This document shows, piece by piece, positions 1-7,990 of a DNA stretch of 64,000 bases (positions are counted from its first letter, which is position 1; each line of letters opens with the position of its first letter). Position numbers and translations under genes: made by a program. The stretch covers positions 124,001 to 188,000 of the forward strand of contig CAWBRW010000013.1 in NCBI GenBank assembly GCA_963791235.1. Direction: 5' to 3'. The notes under the pieces were generated by a model, which was given only the letters and a program-made list of their open reading frames with translations, did not search any database and was not told where the DNA came from. The stretch comes from JALORV01 sp963791235 (GTDB lineage: Bacteria > Pseudomonadota > Gammaproteobacteria > Burkholderiales > Burkholderiaceae_F).

Positions 1-180
1 ACGGGCGTGATCCATGCCCGGCTCGCCATGATCCAGATAGCGCCACTCGTCGAACAGGTTGGGGCCGAAGCCGGTCCGCCTGATCGACTTCAGGAACTGC
101 TTCGGAATGATCGCGTCGGTATCGACGTTGGCGCGATCGAGCGGTGCGACCAACCCGGCGTGGATCGTGAAGGCGTCCAT
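1..180 (-). CDS. leuD: 3-isopropylmalate dehydratase small subunit (partial)
   Basis: LeuD is the swivel subunit that joins LeuC to isomerise 2-isopropylmalate to 3-isopropylmalate in cytoplasmic leucine synthesis. Only the first 60 residues are present; the rest lies beyond the left edge. The visible part begins MDAFTIHAGLVAPLDRANVD and continues with TDAIIPKQFLK and FDEWRY, all typical of the LeuD N-terminus. The ATG at 178-180 follows a GGGGG ribosome-binding site and lies 9 bases after the entericidin stop, so it is the last visible gene of the leuC-entericidin-leuD operon. Confidence 0.95.
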   Translation of the reverse strand, partial: MDAFTIHAGLVAPLDRANVDTDAIIPKQFLKSIRRTGFGPNLFDEWRYLDHGEPGMDHAR

Positions 181-189
181 CGATGCCCC

Positions 190-324
190 CTAGTTCTTCT
201 TTCCTCGATTGGCGGCCTTTTCAACTGCGCCGCCCGCTGCTTCCATATCCTTGCCAAGGCCCGCGACGGTGTTACAACCTGCGACCACGAGGACAGCAGC
301 GATCAACGTCACCAGCCTGCTCAT
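190..324 (-). CDS. Entericidin-family small lipoprotein (44 aa)
   Basis: A 44-residue lipoprotein: a hydrophobic signal segment ends in a lipobox (VVAGC), followed by NTVAGLGKDMEAAGGAVEKA and a basic tail. This is the entericidin A/B pattern: a cleaved lipid-anchored peptide predicted to form an amphipathic helix in the envelope. Entericidins of enteric bacteria act as an antidote/bacteriolysis pair; the role of this lone copy is unknown. Its ATG overlaps the leuC stop (ATGA) and an AGGAG site precedes it, so it is translationally coupled. A small entericidin gene between leuC and leuD is a recurrent arrangement in Betaproteobacteria. Confidence 0.85.
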   Translation of the reverse strand: MSRLVTLIAAVLVVAGCNTVAGLGKDMEAAGGAVEKAANRGKKN

Positions 325-1745
325 TGGAGTCTCCTGATGTCGGCGAAGTGTCCTTCAATGGCCGCTGCAGCCGCCATCGCCGGGGATACGAGATGGGTGC
401 GGCCGCCGGCACCCTGCCGGCCCTCGAAGTTTCGATTGCTGGTCGAGGCGCAGCGCTCACCCGGTTCCAACCTGTCGGCGTTCATCGCCAGACACATTGA
501 ACACCCCGGTTCGCGCCACTCGAAGCCGGCGGCTCGAAACACCTCATGCAAGCCTTCGCGCTCGGCCTGCGCCTTCACCAGCCCCGAGCCGGGAACCACC
601 ATCGCCAGCTTGACGCTGGAAGCCACGCGCTTGCCAAGCCGCTTCACGACCCAGGCCGCCTCGCGCAGGTCTTCAATGCGCGAATTGGTGCAGGAGCCGA
701 TGAACACCTTGTCGATGCGGATGTCGGCGATGCGCGTCTTCGGCGTCAGGCCCATGTAGCGAAGCGCCCGCTCGATGCCCTCGCGCTTGACCGGATCTTT
801 TTCCGCCTCAGGATCCGGGACAATGCCATCGATCGTGGTCACCATTTCCGGCGATGTGCCCCACGTGACCTGTGGCTTGATCTCCTCCGCACGCAACTCC
901 ACGACGCGATCAAAGTGCGCGCCGGGATCGGACCGCAGCGTGCGCCAGACAGCGGCGGCCTGCTCGAACATCGGGCCCTGTGGGGAAAACGGGCGACCAC
1001 GTGTGTACTCGATCGTCTTCTCATCGACCGCGACCAGACCCGAGCGCGCGCCGGCCTCGATCGCCATGTTGCAGACGGTCATGCGGCCTTCGACGGACAG
1101 CGCCTCGATCGCGCTGCCACCGAACTCGATCGCAAAGCCGGTCCCACCGGCCGTGCCGATGCGACCGATGATCGCCAGCACGATGTCCTTCGCGGTGCAG
1201 CCGGCCGGCAGTTTGCCTTCGACGCGCACCAGCATGTTCTGCGCCTTCTTCATCAGCAGCGTCTGCGTGGCGAGCACATGCTCGACCTCGCTCGTGCCGA
1301 TGCCGAAGGCAAGGGCACCGAACGCACCGTGCGTGCTGGTGTGCGAGTCGCCGCAGACGACGGTCATGCCGGGCAGTGTGGCGCCCTGCTCCGGCCCCAT
1401 CACGTGCACGATGCCCTGGCGCTTGTCGAGGAAAGGAAAGTACGCCGCGGCCCCGAACTGGCGCATGTTGCTGTCGAGAGTGACGACCTGCTCCTTGGAG
1501 ATCGGATCGGTGATGCCGTCATAGCCGCGTTCCCATCCGGTCGTGGGTGTGTTGTGGTCCGCGGTGGCAACGATCGAACTGATGCGCCACGGAGTGCGGC
1601 CGGCGACGCGCAGGCCTTCGTACGCTTGCGGACTCGTGACTTCATGCACGAGGTGACGATCGATGTAGAGCACCGTGGTCCCGTCGTCTTCGACGTGGAC
1701 CACGTGATCGTCCCACAGCTTGTCGTACAGGGTGCGAGCTGACAT
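321..1745 (-). CDS. leuC: 3-isopropylmalate dehydratase large subunit
   Basis: The catalytic aconitase-fold subunit of isopropylmalate isomerase (leucine pathway, cytoplasm), 474 residues, normal for the family. The [4Fe-4S] ligands are visible: Cys352 (in GSCTNSRIEDL) and Cys415/Cys418 (in CSMCLAMN). Other hallmarks are VCGDSHTSTHGAFG and LATQTLLMKK. I chose the ATG giving MSARTLYDKLWDDHVV because this matches the known N-terminus; the open frame upstream lacks family similarity. Its TGA overlaps the entericidin ATG. Confidence 0.97.
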   Translation of the reverse strand: MSARTLYDKLWDDHVVHVEDDGTTVLYIDRHLVHEVTSPQAYEGLRVAGRTPWRISSIVATADHNTPTTGWERGYDGITDPISKEQVVTLDSNMRQFGAAAYFPFLDKRQGIVHVMGPEQGATLPGMTVVCGDSHTSTHGAFGALAFGIGTSEVEHVLATQTLLMKKAQNMLVRVEGKLPAGCTAKDIVLAIIGRIGTAGGTGFAIEFGGSAIEALSVEGRMTVCNMAIEAGARSGLVAVDEKTIEYTRGRPFSPQGPMFEQAAAVWRTLRSDPGAHFDRVVELRAEEIKPQVTWGTSPEMVTTIDGIVPDPEAEKDPVKREGIERALRYMGLTPKTRIADIRIDKVFIGSCTNSRIEDLREAAWVVKRLGKRVASSVKLAMVVPGSGLVKAQAEREGLHEVFRAAGFEWREPGCSMCLAMNADRLEPGERCASTSNRNFEGRQGAGGRTHLVSPAMAAAAAIEGHFADIRRLQ

Positions 1746-1936
1746 GGATCTGGCCGCACTCGGAAGGGCGCGGCGGGAGCGCCCGGGAAGAGGCGCACAG
1801 AGCGTTGAATTATGCCATCCGATCACGCCGTGCCGGGCGCTCTCCGCTTGCGACGTACATCCTCAAGTGACGGCGGAACGCGGTCGCGGGTTGCGCGGTC
1901 TCACGCTACGCTGTCAAAGCCTTCGCGGAGGAACAC

Positions 1937-2614
1937 GTGGACCGTCCCAATAATCGATCGACCCTGGCACGGCGTCATTTCGTCGCTGGTCTGGCCGGCG
2001 CATCGCTGGCGCCACTGGCACCGCTGAGCCACGCACAGGGTGCCAACCGGCCGTCACCGACACAGACGCTGGGTCCGTTTTATCCACGTAACGCCGGCGA
2101 GCAGCCGCGCAACATCGATGCCGACCTGATTACGGTCGACGGCGATCAGGTTGTCACCAAGGGGACGCCCCTGTTTCTGATCGGTCGCGTGACAGACCGC
2201 AACGGCGAGGTTATCGCCGGGGCGGCGGTCGAAATCTGGCAGTGCGACGCAAACGCCGTCTACCACCATCCCGCCGGTGGGGCCGAGGGTGAGCGGGACA
2301 CCCACTTTCAGGGTTACGGCGTCGACCGCACTGACCCGAATGGCGAGTTCCACTTCCGCACGATCGTCCCGGTTGCGTACCCGGGCCGTACCCCGCACAT
2401 CCATATACGTGTCCAGCCATCCAGTGGCCGCGCGTTCGCGACCCAGCTCTATCTGCCGGGCGATGCAGGCAATGCGAGAGACTTCCTGTTCAGCCGGCTG
2501 ACCGTGGAGGAGCAGCGGGCGCTGCTGCTCGTGATCGAACCGACGCGGAACCCGACACACCCGCTTGCGCGAGCCACTCGCCTCACCGGCCGTACCGAGC
2601 TCGTGCTGGCCTGA
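1937..2614 (+). CDS. Exported intradiol ring-cleavage dioxygenase-like protein
   Basis: A 225-residue protein with the fold of protocatechuate 3,4-dioxygenase subunits. The family's non-haem Fe(III) ligands (two Tyr, two His) appear as Tyr109, Tyr148, His154 and His156 (motifs NAVYHH and AYPGRTPHIHI). The N-terminus carries a twin-arginine type signal (RRHFVAGLAG, then a hydrophobic stretch ending SHAQ), so it should be exported folded with its iron; cytoplasmic PcaG/PcaH lack this. Start is GTG at 1937 with GGAGGA 4 bases upstream. It stands alone, divergent from leuC, with no aromatic-degradation neighbours, so the substrate is unknown. Confidence 0.85.
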   Translation: MDRPNNRSTLARRHFVAGLAGASLAPLAPLSHAQGANRPSPTQTLGPFYPRNAGEQPRNIDADLITVDGDQVVTKGTPLFLIGRVTDRNGEVIAGAAVEIWQCDANAVYHHPAGGAEGERDTHFQGYGVDRTDPNGEFHFRTIVPVAYPGRTPHIHIRVQPSSGRAFATQLYLPGDAGNARDFLFSRLTVEEQRALLLVIEPTRNPTHPLARATRLTGRTELVLA

Positions 2615-2620
2615 AGGGTC

Positions 2621-3418
2621 CTACTTGGCCGGGCCGGAGGTGTGGGCCTTTTCGTAAAGTGGTGTGACTTTCTGCACGTAGGCCTGCAGTTCACGCAGCC
2701 GGGTCTCGTTGCTCGGGTGCGTCGACAGCCATTCCGGCGGTCCGCCGGCGGACGCCTGCCCCATCTTTTGCCACAGCGTGAGGGCGGCGCGAGGGTCATA
2801 GCCGCCGCGGGCGGCGAGCTCGACGCCGATGAAGTCGGCCTCCTGCTCGTTTTCGCGGCTGTTGGGCAGCACGAACATCGCTGTCGAGAAGGCCCCCGCC
2901 ACCTGCGGATCGAGACGCACGCCGGTGAAGATTTCGAGTGCGACCGCCCCGACCGCCGTCGCCGTCTCGGTCGCCATCTGCCGCCCCATGCGTTCGCGCG
3001 CATGCTCACGCAGCGCGTGGGCGATTTCATGTCCCATGACGGCCGCCAGTTCGTCGTCGGTGAGCTTAAGCCGCTCGATCAGGCCGGTATAAACAGCAAT
3101 CTTGCCGCCCGGCATGCACCAGGCGTTGATGTCCTTGGACGTGAGCACGTTGGCCTCCCACTTCCAGTTAACCGCGTCCTTGCGGAACACGGCGACTTGG
3201 GGGACCAGCCGGGCGGCGACCGTTCGTACGCGCTGAACCTGCTGCGGGTTCTGGTTGAGCAGGCCCTTTTTCTGGGCCTCAGCGAGCACTTGCGCATACT
3301 CCTGGGCCGCCTGCCGTTCGACCTGCTCGCTGGTGACCAGCGACGTCATTGTCTGCTTCCGGTCGACCCCCACTTCACCGCCCTGCGTCGTCTGCACCGT
3401 CTGGCAGGCGGCAAGCAT
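2621..3418 (-). CDS. M48-family zinc metalloprotease lipoprotein (start disrupted)
   Basis: An envelope metalloprotease of the M48 (BepA/LoiP-like) group. The zinc site HEIAH lies in MGHEIAHALREHARERM, and the downstream glutamate region (ENEQEADFIG) is also present. The mature start is a lipoprotein (LMLAAC). The listed ATG falls inside the signal peptide; a better start is the ATG at 3477-3479 (MKLRFHES), which is one base out of frame. Skipping one base near 3455-3465 gives a normal signal WLQALAIAAAALMLAAC. So the coordinates cover the frame-intact part only, and the true 5' end is probably 3479. It lies downstream of the MFS gene on the same strand. Confidence 0.88.
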   Translation of the reverse strand: MLAACQTVQTTQGGEVGVDRKQTMTSLVTSEQVERQAAQEYAQVLAEAQKKGLLNQNPQQVQRVRTVAARLVPQVAVFRKDAVNWKWEANVLTSKDINAWCMPGGKIAVYTGLIERLKLTDDELAAVMGHEIAHALREHARERMGRQMATETATAVGAVALEIFTGVRLDPQVAGAFSTAMFVLPNSRENEQEADFIGVELAARGGYDPRAALTLWQKMGQASAGGPPEWLSTHPSNETRLRELQAYVQKVTPLYEKAHTSGPAK

Positions 3419-4697
3419 TAAAGCGGCTGCCGCGATGGCAAGTGCCTGCAGCCACTGACTCGTGGAAGCGCAGTTTCATCGTTCGAGACTCCGATTCGAG
3501 GTGAGGTCCACGGCATGCTGGGCCAATGGCGTCGCCATCGTGGTGCTGCGCTCTTCGCACCGCCCAGCCGCCGAGCAGCGCTGCAATGCTGCCGGTGCCG
3601 AAGGCCCACGCAGGCCCTGCCAGCGTCCACAAGTAGGCCGCGCTCAGACTACCTGCCGTACCGCCGAGGCCATAGGCGGCACTGATATATACCGCCTGCC
3701 CGCGCGCCGCGGCGCGACCCGGAAACCATCGCTGGATCGTAAGCACCGAAGCGCTGTGGTGAACGGCAAAAGTCATTGCATGCAGGACCTGCGCAATCGC
3801 CAGCACCCACCATAGGGTCGCCAGTTCAGCAATCAGCAAGAACCGTACCGCGGCGACGATGAAACTCGCGAACAACAATCGATAGATTCCGAAACGCGCG
3901 AACCAGCGGCCTTGGGTAAAGAAGAAAGCGATCTCGAAGACAACGCTCATGACCCAGAAGACGCCAATGGCGGTCTTGCTGTACCCCAGTTGCGCCAGGT
4001 AGATCGACAGGTAGGTGTACAGCGCGCCATGCGCGAAGACCATCAGCGCAGCCGAGAGCAGGAACCAGCGCACCCGCGGCTCGCGAAGGCGGCTCCTGAC
4101 CGATACGTGCGGGTGAGCGGACTCCGCCGGCCCGCGCTCCGGCACCCGCCACGCCACGACGACGAGGAACGCTGCCAGCGCCAGCCCAGCCCACACTGCG
4201 ACGCCGATTCCCCATGCATCAAAGACCGGGCCCGCGGCGAGCACGACCGCGACGAAGGCCATCGAACCCCACGCCCGCAGGCGGCCGTAGCGCGTCGCCG
4301 CATCGGATCGACCCCGCATCGAAGCCGACGCCAGTGCCTCCGCAATCGGCATCTGCGCGGTCTGGAAGAGGTTCACCAGCAGCATCACGGCAAAGACCCA
4401 AAGGAAAGCGCCAGGAACCAGCAGTAGCGCAAAAGACAGCAGCAAGGCGATGCTCGTGGCGCGCAGGATCGGCGTGCGCCGGCCGGCATGGTCCGCGAGA
4501 TAGCCCCAGAGGTTCGGCCCGATCACCCGCATGGCCTGTCCGAGCGCGATCAGCACGCCGACCTGGAATGCAGTGAGGCCCCGCGACTCGAGATACAGCG
4601 GGAAGTACGGCGCCAGGATGCCGACGAAGCCGAAGTAGGCGGCAAACAGGCCGCCGAGTCGCCAGGCGTCCCGATCGCTGCCCTCCCGAGAAGGCAT
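3375..4697 (-). CDS. MFS transporter, MFS_1-like / HcaT type
   Basis: A 12-helix major-facilitator carrier of the inner membrane, similar to the nucleoside-permease/3-phenylpropionate (HcaT) branch; the substrate cannot be told. Typical elements are LFAAYFGFVGILAPYFPLYL at the N-terminus and LWGYLADHAGRRTPIL (loop 2-3). The ATG at 4695-4697 overlaps the aroC stop (TGATG), so the two genes are coupled. About 40 C-terminal residues after WAVRRA look unnatural and run into the M48 gene. In another frame a TGA overlaps the M48 ATG as ATGA, suggesting that an indel near 3540-3560 has changed the real C-terminus. Confidence 0.85.
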   Translation of the reverse strand: MPSREGSDRDAWRLGGLFAAYFGFVGILAPYFPLYLESRGLTAFQVGVLIALGQAMRVIGPNLWGYLADHAGRRTPILRATSIALLLSFALLLVPGAFLWVFAVMLLVNLFQTAQMPIAEALASASMRGRSDAATRYGRLRAWGSMAFVAVVLAAGPVFDAWGIGVAVWAGLALAAFLVVVAWRVPERGPAESAHPHVSVRSRLREPRVRWFLLSAALMVFAHGALYTYLSIYLAQLGYSKTAIGVFWVMSVVFEIAFFFTQGRWFARFGIYRLLFASFIVAAVRFLLIAELATLWWVLAIAQVLHAMTFAVHHSASVLTIQRWFPGRAAARGQAVYISAAYGLGGTAGSLSAAYLWTLAGPAWAFGTGSIAALLGGWAVRRAQHHDGDAIGPACRGPHLESESRTMKLRFHESVAAGTCHRGSRFNACRLPDGADDAGR

Positions 4698-5803
4698 CAA
4701 CGGGACGTGGAGCGCGCTGCGATGGCCGCGACCGCGTGATGAACGTCGGCGTTCTGCGCGCGATGCAGAAGTGCATGGTCCATCAGAACCAGCGCCAGCA
4801 TCGCCTCGGCGATCGGTGTCGCCCGGATGCCGACGCAGGGATCGTGGCGGCCGTGAGTTTCCACTGTCGTCGCCGTACCCGAGCGGGTAATCGAACGGCG
4901 CGGCAGTCGGATGCTCGAGGTCGGCTTGATCGCGATCGAGACTTCGAGGTCCTGCCCGCTGGAGATGCCACCGAGCACGCCACCGGAGTGGTTGCTGGCA
5001 AAGCCGTCCGGCAGCAGTTCGTCGCCATGTTCCGAACCCTTCTGCACCACACAGCCAAACCCGGCACCGATCTCCACACCCTTGACGGCATTGATGCCCA
5101 TCATCGCGTACGCGATATCCGCGTCGAGCTTGTCGAACAGCGGCGCCCCGAGTCCGACCGGCACGTTGCTGGCCACGACGCGCAGCCGGGCGCCCACCGA
5201 ATCGCCGCTCTTGCGCAGTTGATCCAACGCCGCCTCCAGCTCAGCGACGATCGCCGCATTCGGAGCAAAGAAAGGATTGCGCTCGGCCTCTTCCCACGAG
5301 TCAAATTGAATCGCAATGGTGCCGATCTGCTGCATGCAGCCGCGGATCCGCGTGCCGTACTTCTCGTGCAGCCACTTCTTGGCCACCGCGCCGGCGGCCA
5401 CCATGGGCGCGGTCAGTCGCGCAGAAGAACGGCCACCGCCACGCGGATCGCGCACACCGTACTTGCGCCAGTACGTGTAGTCCGCGTGGCCCGGGCGAAA
5501 CGTGTCGACGATGTCCGCGTAGTCCTTGCTCTTCGCGTCCTCGTTGCGGATCAGCAGCGCGATCGGCGTACCGGTTGTGCGTCCTTCGAACACGCCCGAG
5601 AGGATCTCGACCTGGTCGGACTCCCGGCGCTGCGTGACATGCCGCGACGTCCCGGGCTTGCGTCGGTCGAGATCCGGCTGCAGGTCCGAGGCTGACAGTG
5701 CCAGCCCCGGCGGAACACCGTCGATCACGCAGCCGATGGCCGGACCGTGTGACTCACCGAAGTTGGTGACCTGAAGGAGGTGCCCGAAGCTGGAGCCGGC
5801 CAT
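4697..5803 (-). CDS. aroC: Chorismate synthase
   Basis: Converts 5-enolpyruvylshikimate-3-phosphate to chorismate using reduced FMN; last step of the shikimate pathway, cytoplasmic. 368 residues, normal length. Family signatures are the N-terminal FGESHGPAIGCVIDGVPPG, central RPGHADYTYWRKYGVRDPRGGGRSSAR (spans the binding loop), and HGRHDPCVGIRATPIAEAM near the end. ATG start. It is followed directly by the coupled MFS gene, an order that recurs in Betaproteobacteria. Confidence 0.97.
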   Translation of the reverse strand: MAGSSFGHLLQVTNFGESHGPAIGCVIDGVPPGLALSASDLQPDLDRRKPGTSRHVTQRRESDQVEILSGVFEGRTTGTPIALLIRNEDAKSKDYADIVDTFRPGHADYTYWRKYGVRDPRGGGRSSARLTAPMVAAGAVAKKWLHEKYGTRIRGCMQQIGTIAIQFDSWEEAERNPFFAPNAAIVAELEAALDQLRKSGDSVGARLRVVASNVPVGLGAPLFDKLDADIAYAMMGINAVKGVEIGAGFGCVVQKGSEHGDELLPDGFASNHSGGVLGGISSGQDLEVSIAIKPTSSIRLPRRSITRSGTATTVETHGRHDPCVGIRATPIAEAMLALVLMDHALLHRAQNADVHHAVAAIAARSTSR

Positions 5804-5872
5804 GAGGCGTGTAGGCGTCTTCAGTTGACGCGAAGCAGTACGAAGCGTCGATTGTAAGTGCGACCGCCGACC

Positions 5873-7774
5873 TCAGCGTTCGTCGCCGCGCAATGCCGCC
5901 ACGCGCTCCATCAGGAGGTCCGGAGTCACCTGTTCCGGAGGCACCGGATCGCCGACGATCAGTTCGAGTTTCGAGCGCAGGCCGCGCCGCAGGCGCGCCT
6001 CGACCGGTCGCGTGAAGGCGGCGCCGCCATAGCGCGAGAAGAAGGACCCCCACAGGCCGCGCAGCGCCATCGGATAGACCGGCACCGGGACCCGCTCGAC
6101 GATCTTTTGCACGCCCTGCTTGAACGGGCTCAGCTCGCCGTCGTAGGTGATCTTGCCTTCCGGGAAGATGCAGACGAGGTCGCCATCGGCCAGTGCGGCA
6201 TCGATGCGCTGGTTGGCGGCCTCCAGCATCTTCGGGTCCTCGCGCGCCGGCGCGATCGCGATCGCCTTGGCGTTCCTGAAGAACCAGTTCATCAGCGGCA
6301 CCTTGAAGATGCGATGGTCCATCACGAAACGGATCGGCCGCGGGCTCTCGCCCATGATCACCACCGCATCGACGAAACTGACGTGGTTGCAGGCCAGCAC
6401 TGCCGCGCCGTCGAGCGGAAGGATGTCGGTGTTGATCGAGCGGATGCGATAGATCGTGTGCGCCAGTATCCAGGCCAGAAAACGCAGCAGGAACTCGGGC
6501 ACCAGCCGGTAGATGTAAAGCGCCACCGCGGCGTTCATCAGCGCGGTAACCAGGAAAAGTTGCGGGATGCTGAGCCCGGACGCGAGCAGCGCGGTCGCGA
6601 TCAGCGACGCCGCCACCATGAACACGGCATTCAATATGTTGTTCGCCGCAACGATGCGCGCGACGCGAGACTTGTCCGAACGCGTCTGGATCAGCGCATA
6701 AAGTGGCACCGAATACAGGCCGGCGAAGAGAGCCAGCAGCGCCAGGTCAAGCACGATGCGCCACGCACCGGGCTGCGCCAGGAAATGCCGCAGCGTGCCG
6801 TCGGTCATCGGCGTGAACGCGACCGCGGCGAAGTAAAGGTCGATGGCAAACACGGTCATGCCGATCGAACCGGACGGGACCAGTCCGATCTCGACCCGTC
6901 GCTTCGACAGCTTCTCGCAGGCCAGCGAACCGACCCCGATGCCGATCGAGAAGACCGCGAGCAGAAACGTCACCACGCCTTCATTGCCGCCGAGGTTCGC
7001 CCGTGCAAATGGCGTGAAACTCGTCAGGAAGATCGAACCGAAGAACCACAACCACGAAATGCCGATGATCGAGTTGAAGACCGCGACATCGCGGTGCGAG
7101 ATCTTCAGGTTGGCCCACGTCTCGGTGAACGGGTTCCAGTTGATCGTGAGGCCCGGATCGGCCGGCGGCGAGTGCGGCACGAACTGTGCGGCGATACGTC
7201 CGAGCATGGCGATGATCAGCCCCACCGCGGCCGTCGCCAGTGCACCCTTGTCGTCCCACTCGCCGATCAGCAGTCCTCCTCCAATCGTTCCAAGAAGGAT
7301 CGCCACGAAGGTGCCCATCTCGACCATGCCGTTGCCACCCGTGACTTCGTGCGCGTCCAGATGCTGCGGTAGGTACGAATACTTGACCGGGCCAAACACC
7401 GTGGACTGCAGGCCGAGCAGGAAGATCGCGACGTAGACCAGCGCCGCCGACTGCAACGCCAGGCCCGCGCCGCCGATCAGCATGACGACGATTTCAGCGT
7501 CCTTGATGCGGCGAATGAACCAGGACTTCTCTAGCTTGTCAGCCAGCTGGCCGCTGGTGGCCGAAAACAGCATGAACGGCGCGATGAAGAGTGCGCCGAT
7601 CAGGAACCCGGCGAAATGCGGATCGATCCCGCCCCAGCGCCCTGCCGCGTAGGTGGCCAGCAGCGTGAAGGAAAACTTGAAGATGTTGTCGTTGGCTGCA
7701 CCGAGAAACTGCACCCAGAATAGCGGTGCGAAGCGGCGCTCGCGCAGCAGGGCAAACTGATTCCGTGCGCTCAC
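5873..7774 (-). CDS. LplT-like MFS carrier fused to PlsC acyltransferase
   Basis: A 633-residue inner-membrane fusion. Residues 1-420 form an MFS domain resembling the lysophospholipid flippase LplT (starts FWVQFLGAANDNIFKFSF). Residues about 440-630 form a PlsC-type acyltransferase with the HX4D catalytic motif NHVSFVD (His464, Asp469) and FPEGK. Fusion of LplT with the Aas acyltransferase is a known arrangement for taking up and re-acylating lysophosphatidylethanolamine, but the acyl-ACP synthetase domain of full Aas is absent here. Start is GTG at 7774 (VSARNQFALL); the ribosome site is weak. It reads away from aroC's neighbours as a single gene. Confidence 0.9.
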   Translation of the reverse strand: MSARNQFALLRERRFAPLFWVQFLGAANDNIFKFSFTLLATYAAGRWGGIDPHFAGFLIGALFIAPFMLFSATSGQLADKLEKSWFIRRIKDAEIVVMLIGGAGLALQSAALVYVAIFLLGLQSTVFGPVKYSYLPQHLDAHEVTGGNGMVEMGTFVAILLGTIGGGLLIGEWDDKGALATAAVGLIIAMLGRIAAQFVPHSPPADPGLTINWNPFTETWANLKISHRDVAVFNSIIGISWLWFFGSIFLTSFTPFARANLGGNEGVVTFLLAVFSIGIGVGSLACEKLSKRRVEIGLVPSGSIGMTVFAIDLYFAAVAFTPMTDGTLRHFLAQPGAWRIVLDLALLALFAGLYSVPLYALIQTRSDKSRVARIVAANNILNAVFMVAASLIATALLASGLSIPQLFLVTALMNAAVALYIYRLVPEFLLRFLAWILAHTIYRIRSINTDILPLDGAAVLACNHVSFVDAVVIMGESPRPIRFVMDHRIFKVPLMNWFFRNAKAIAIAPAREDPKMLEAANQRIDAALADGDLVCIFPEGKITYDGELSPFKQGVQKIVERVPVPVYPMALRGLWGSFFSRYGGAAFTRPVEARLRRGLRSKLELIVGDPVPPEQVTPDLLMERVAALRGDER

Positions 7775-7990
7775 ACGGCGCCCGTCTCAGGGGTGGTTGA
7801 TGTCACGCGGGTGGCGGACCGGGGCAGGCGACGCGGCCATTATGTCAGCCGGCTCCCCGATCCGACTGCCGGCGCCGAAACACGTCGAACCCGCGTGCGC
7901 GCACCGCCGTGCCGGCGACGCGACGAGCATGGAGCCGGCGCGGACGTCTTCGACGGCTGCGCCGTGAGACCGGCGGCGGCGCGCGGACGG

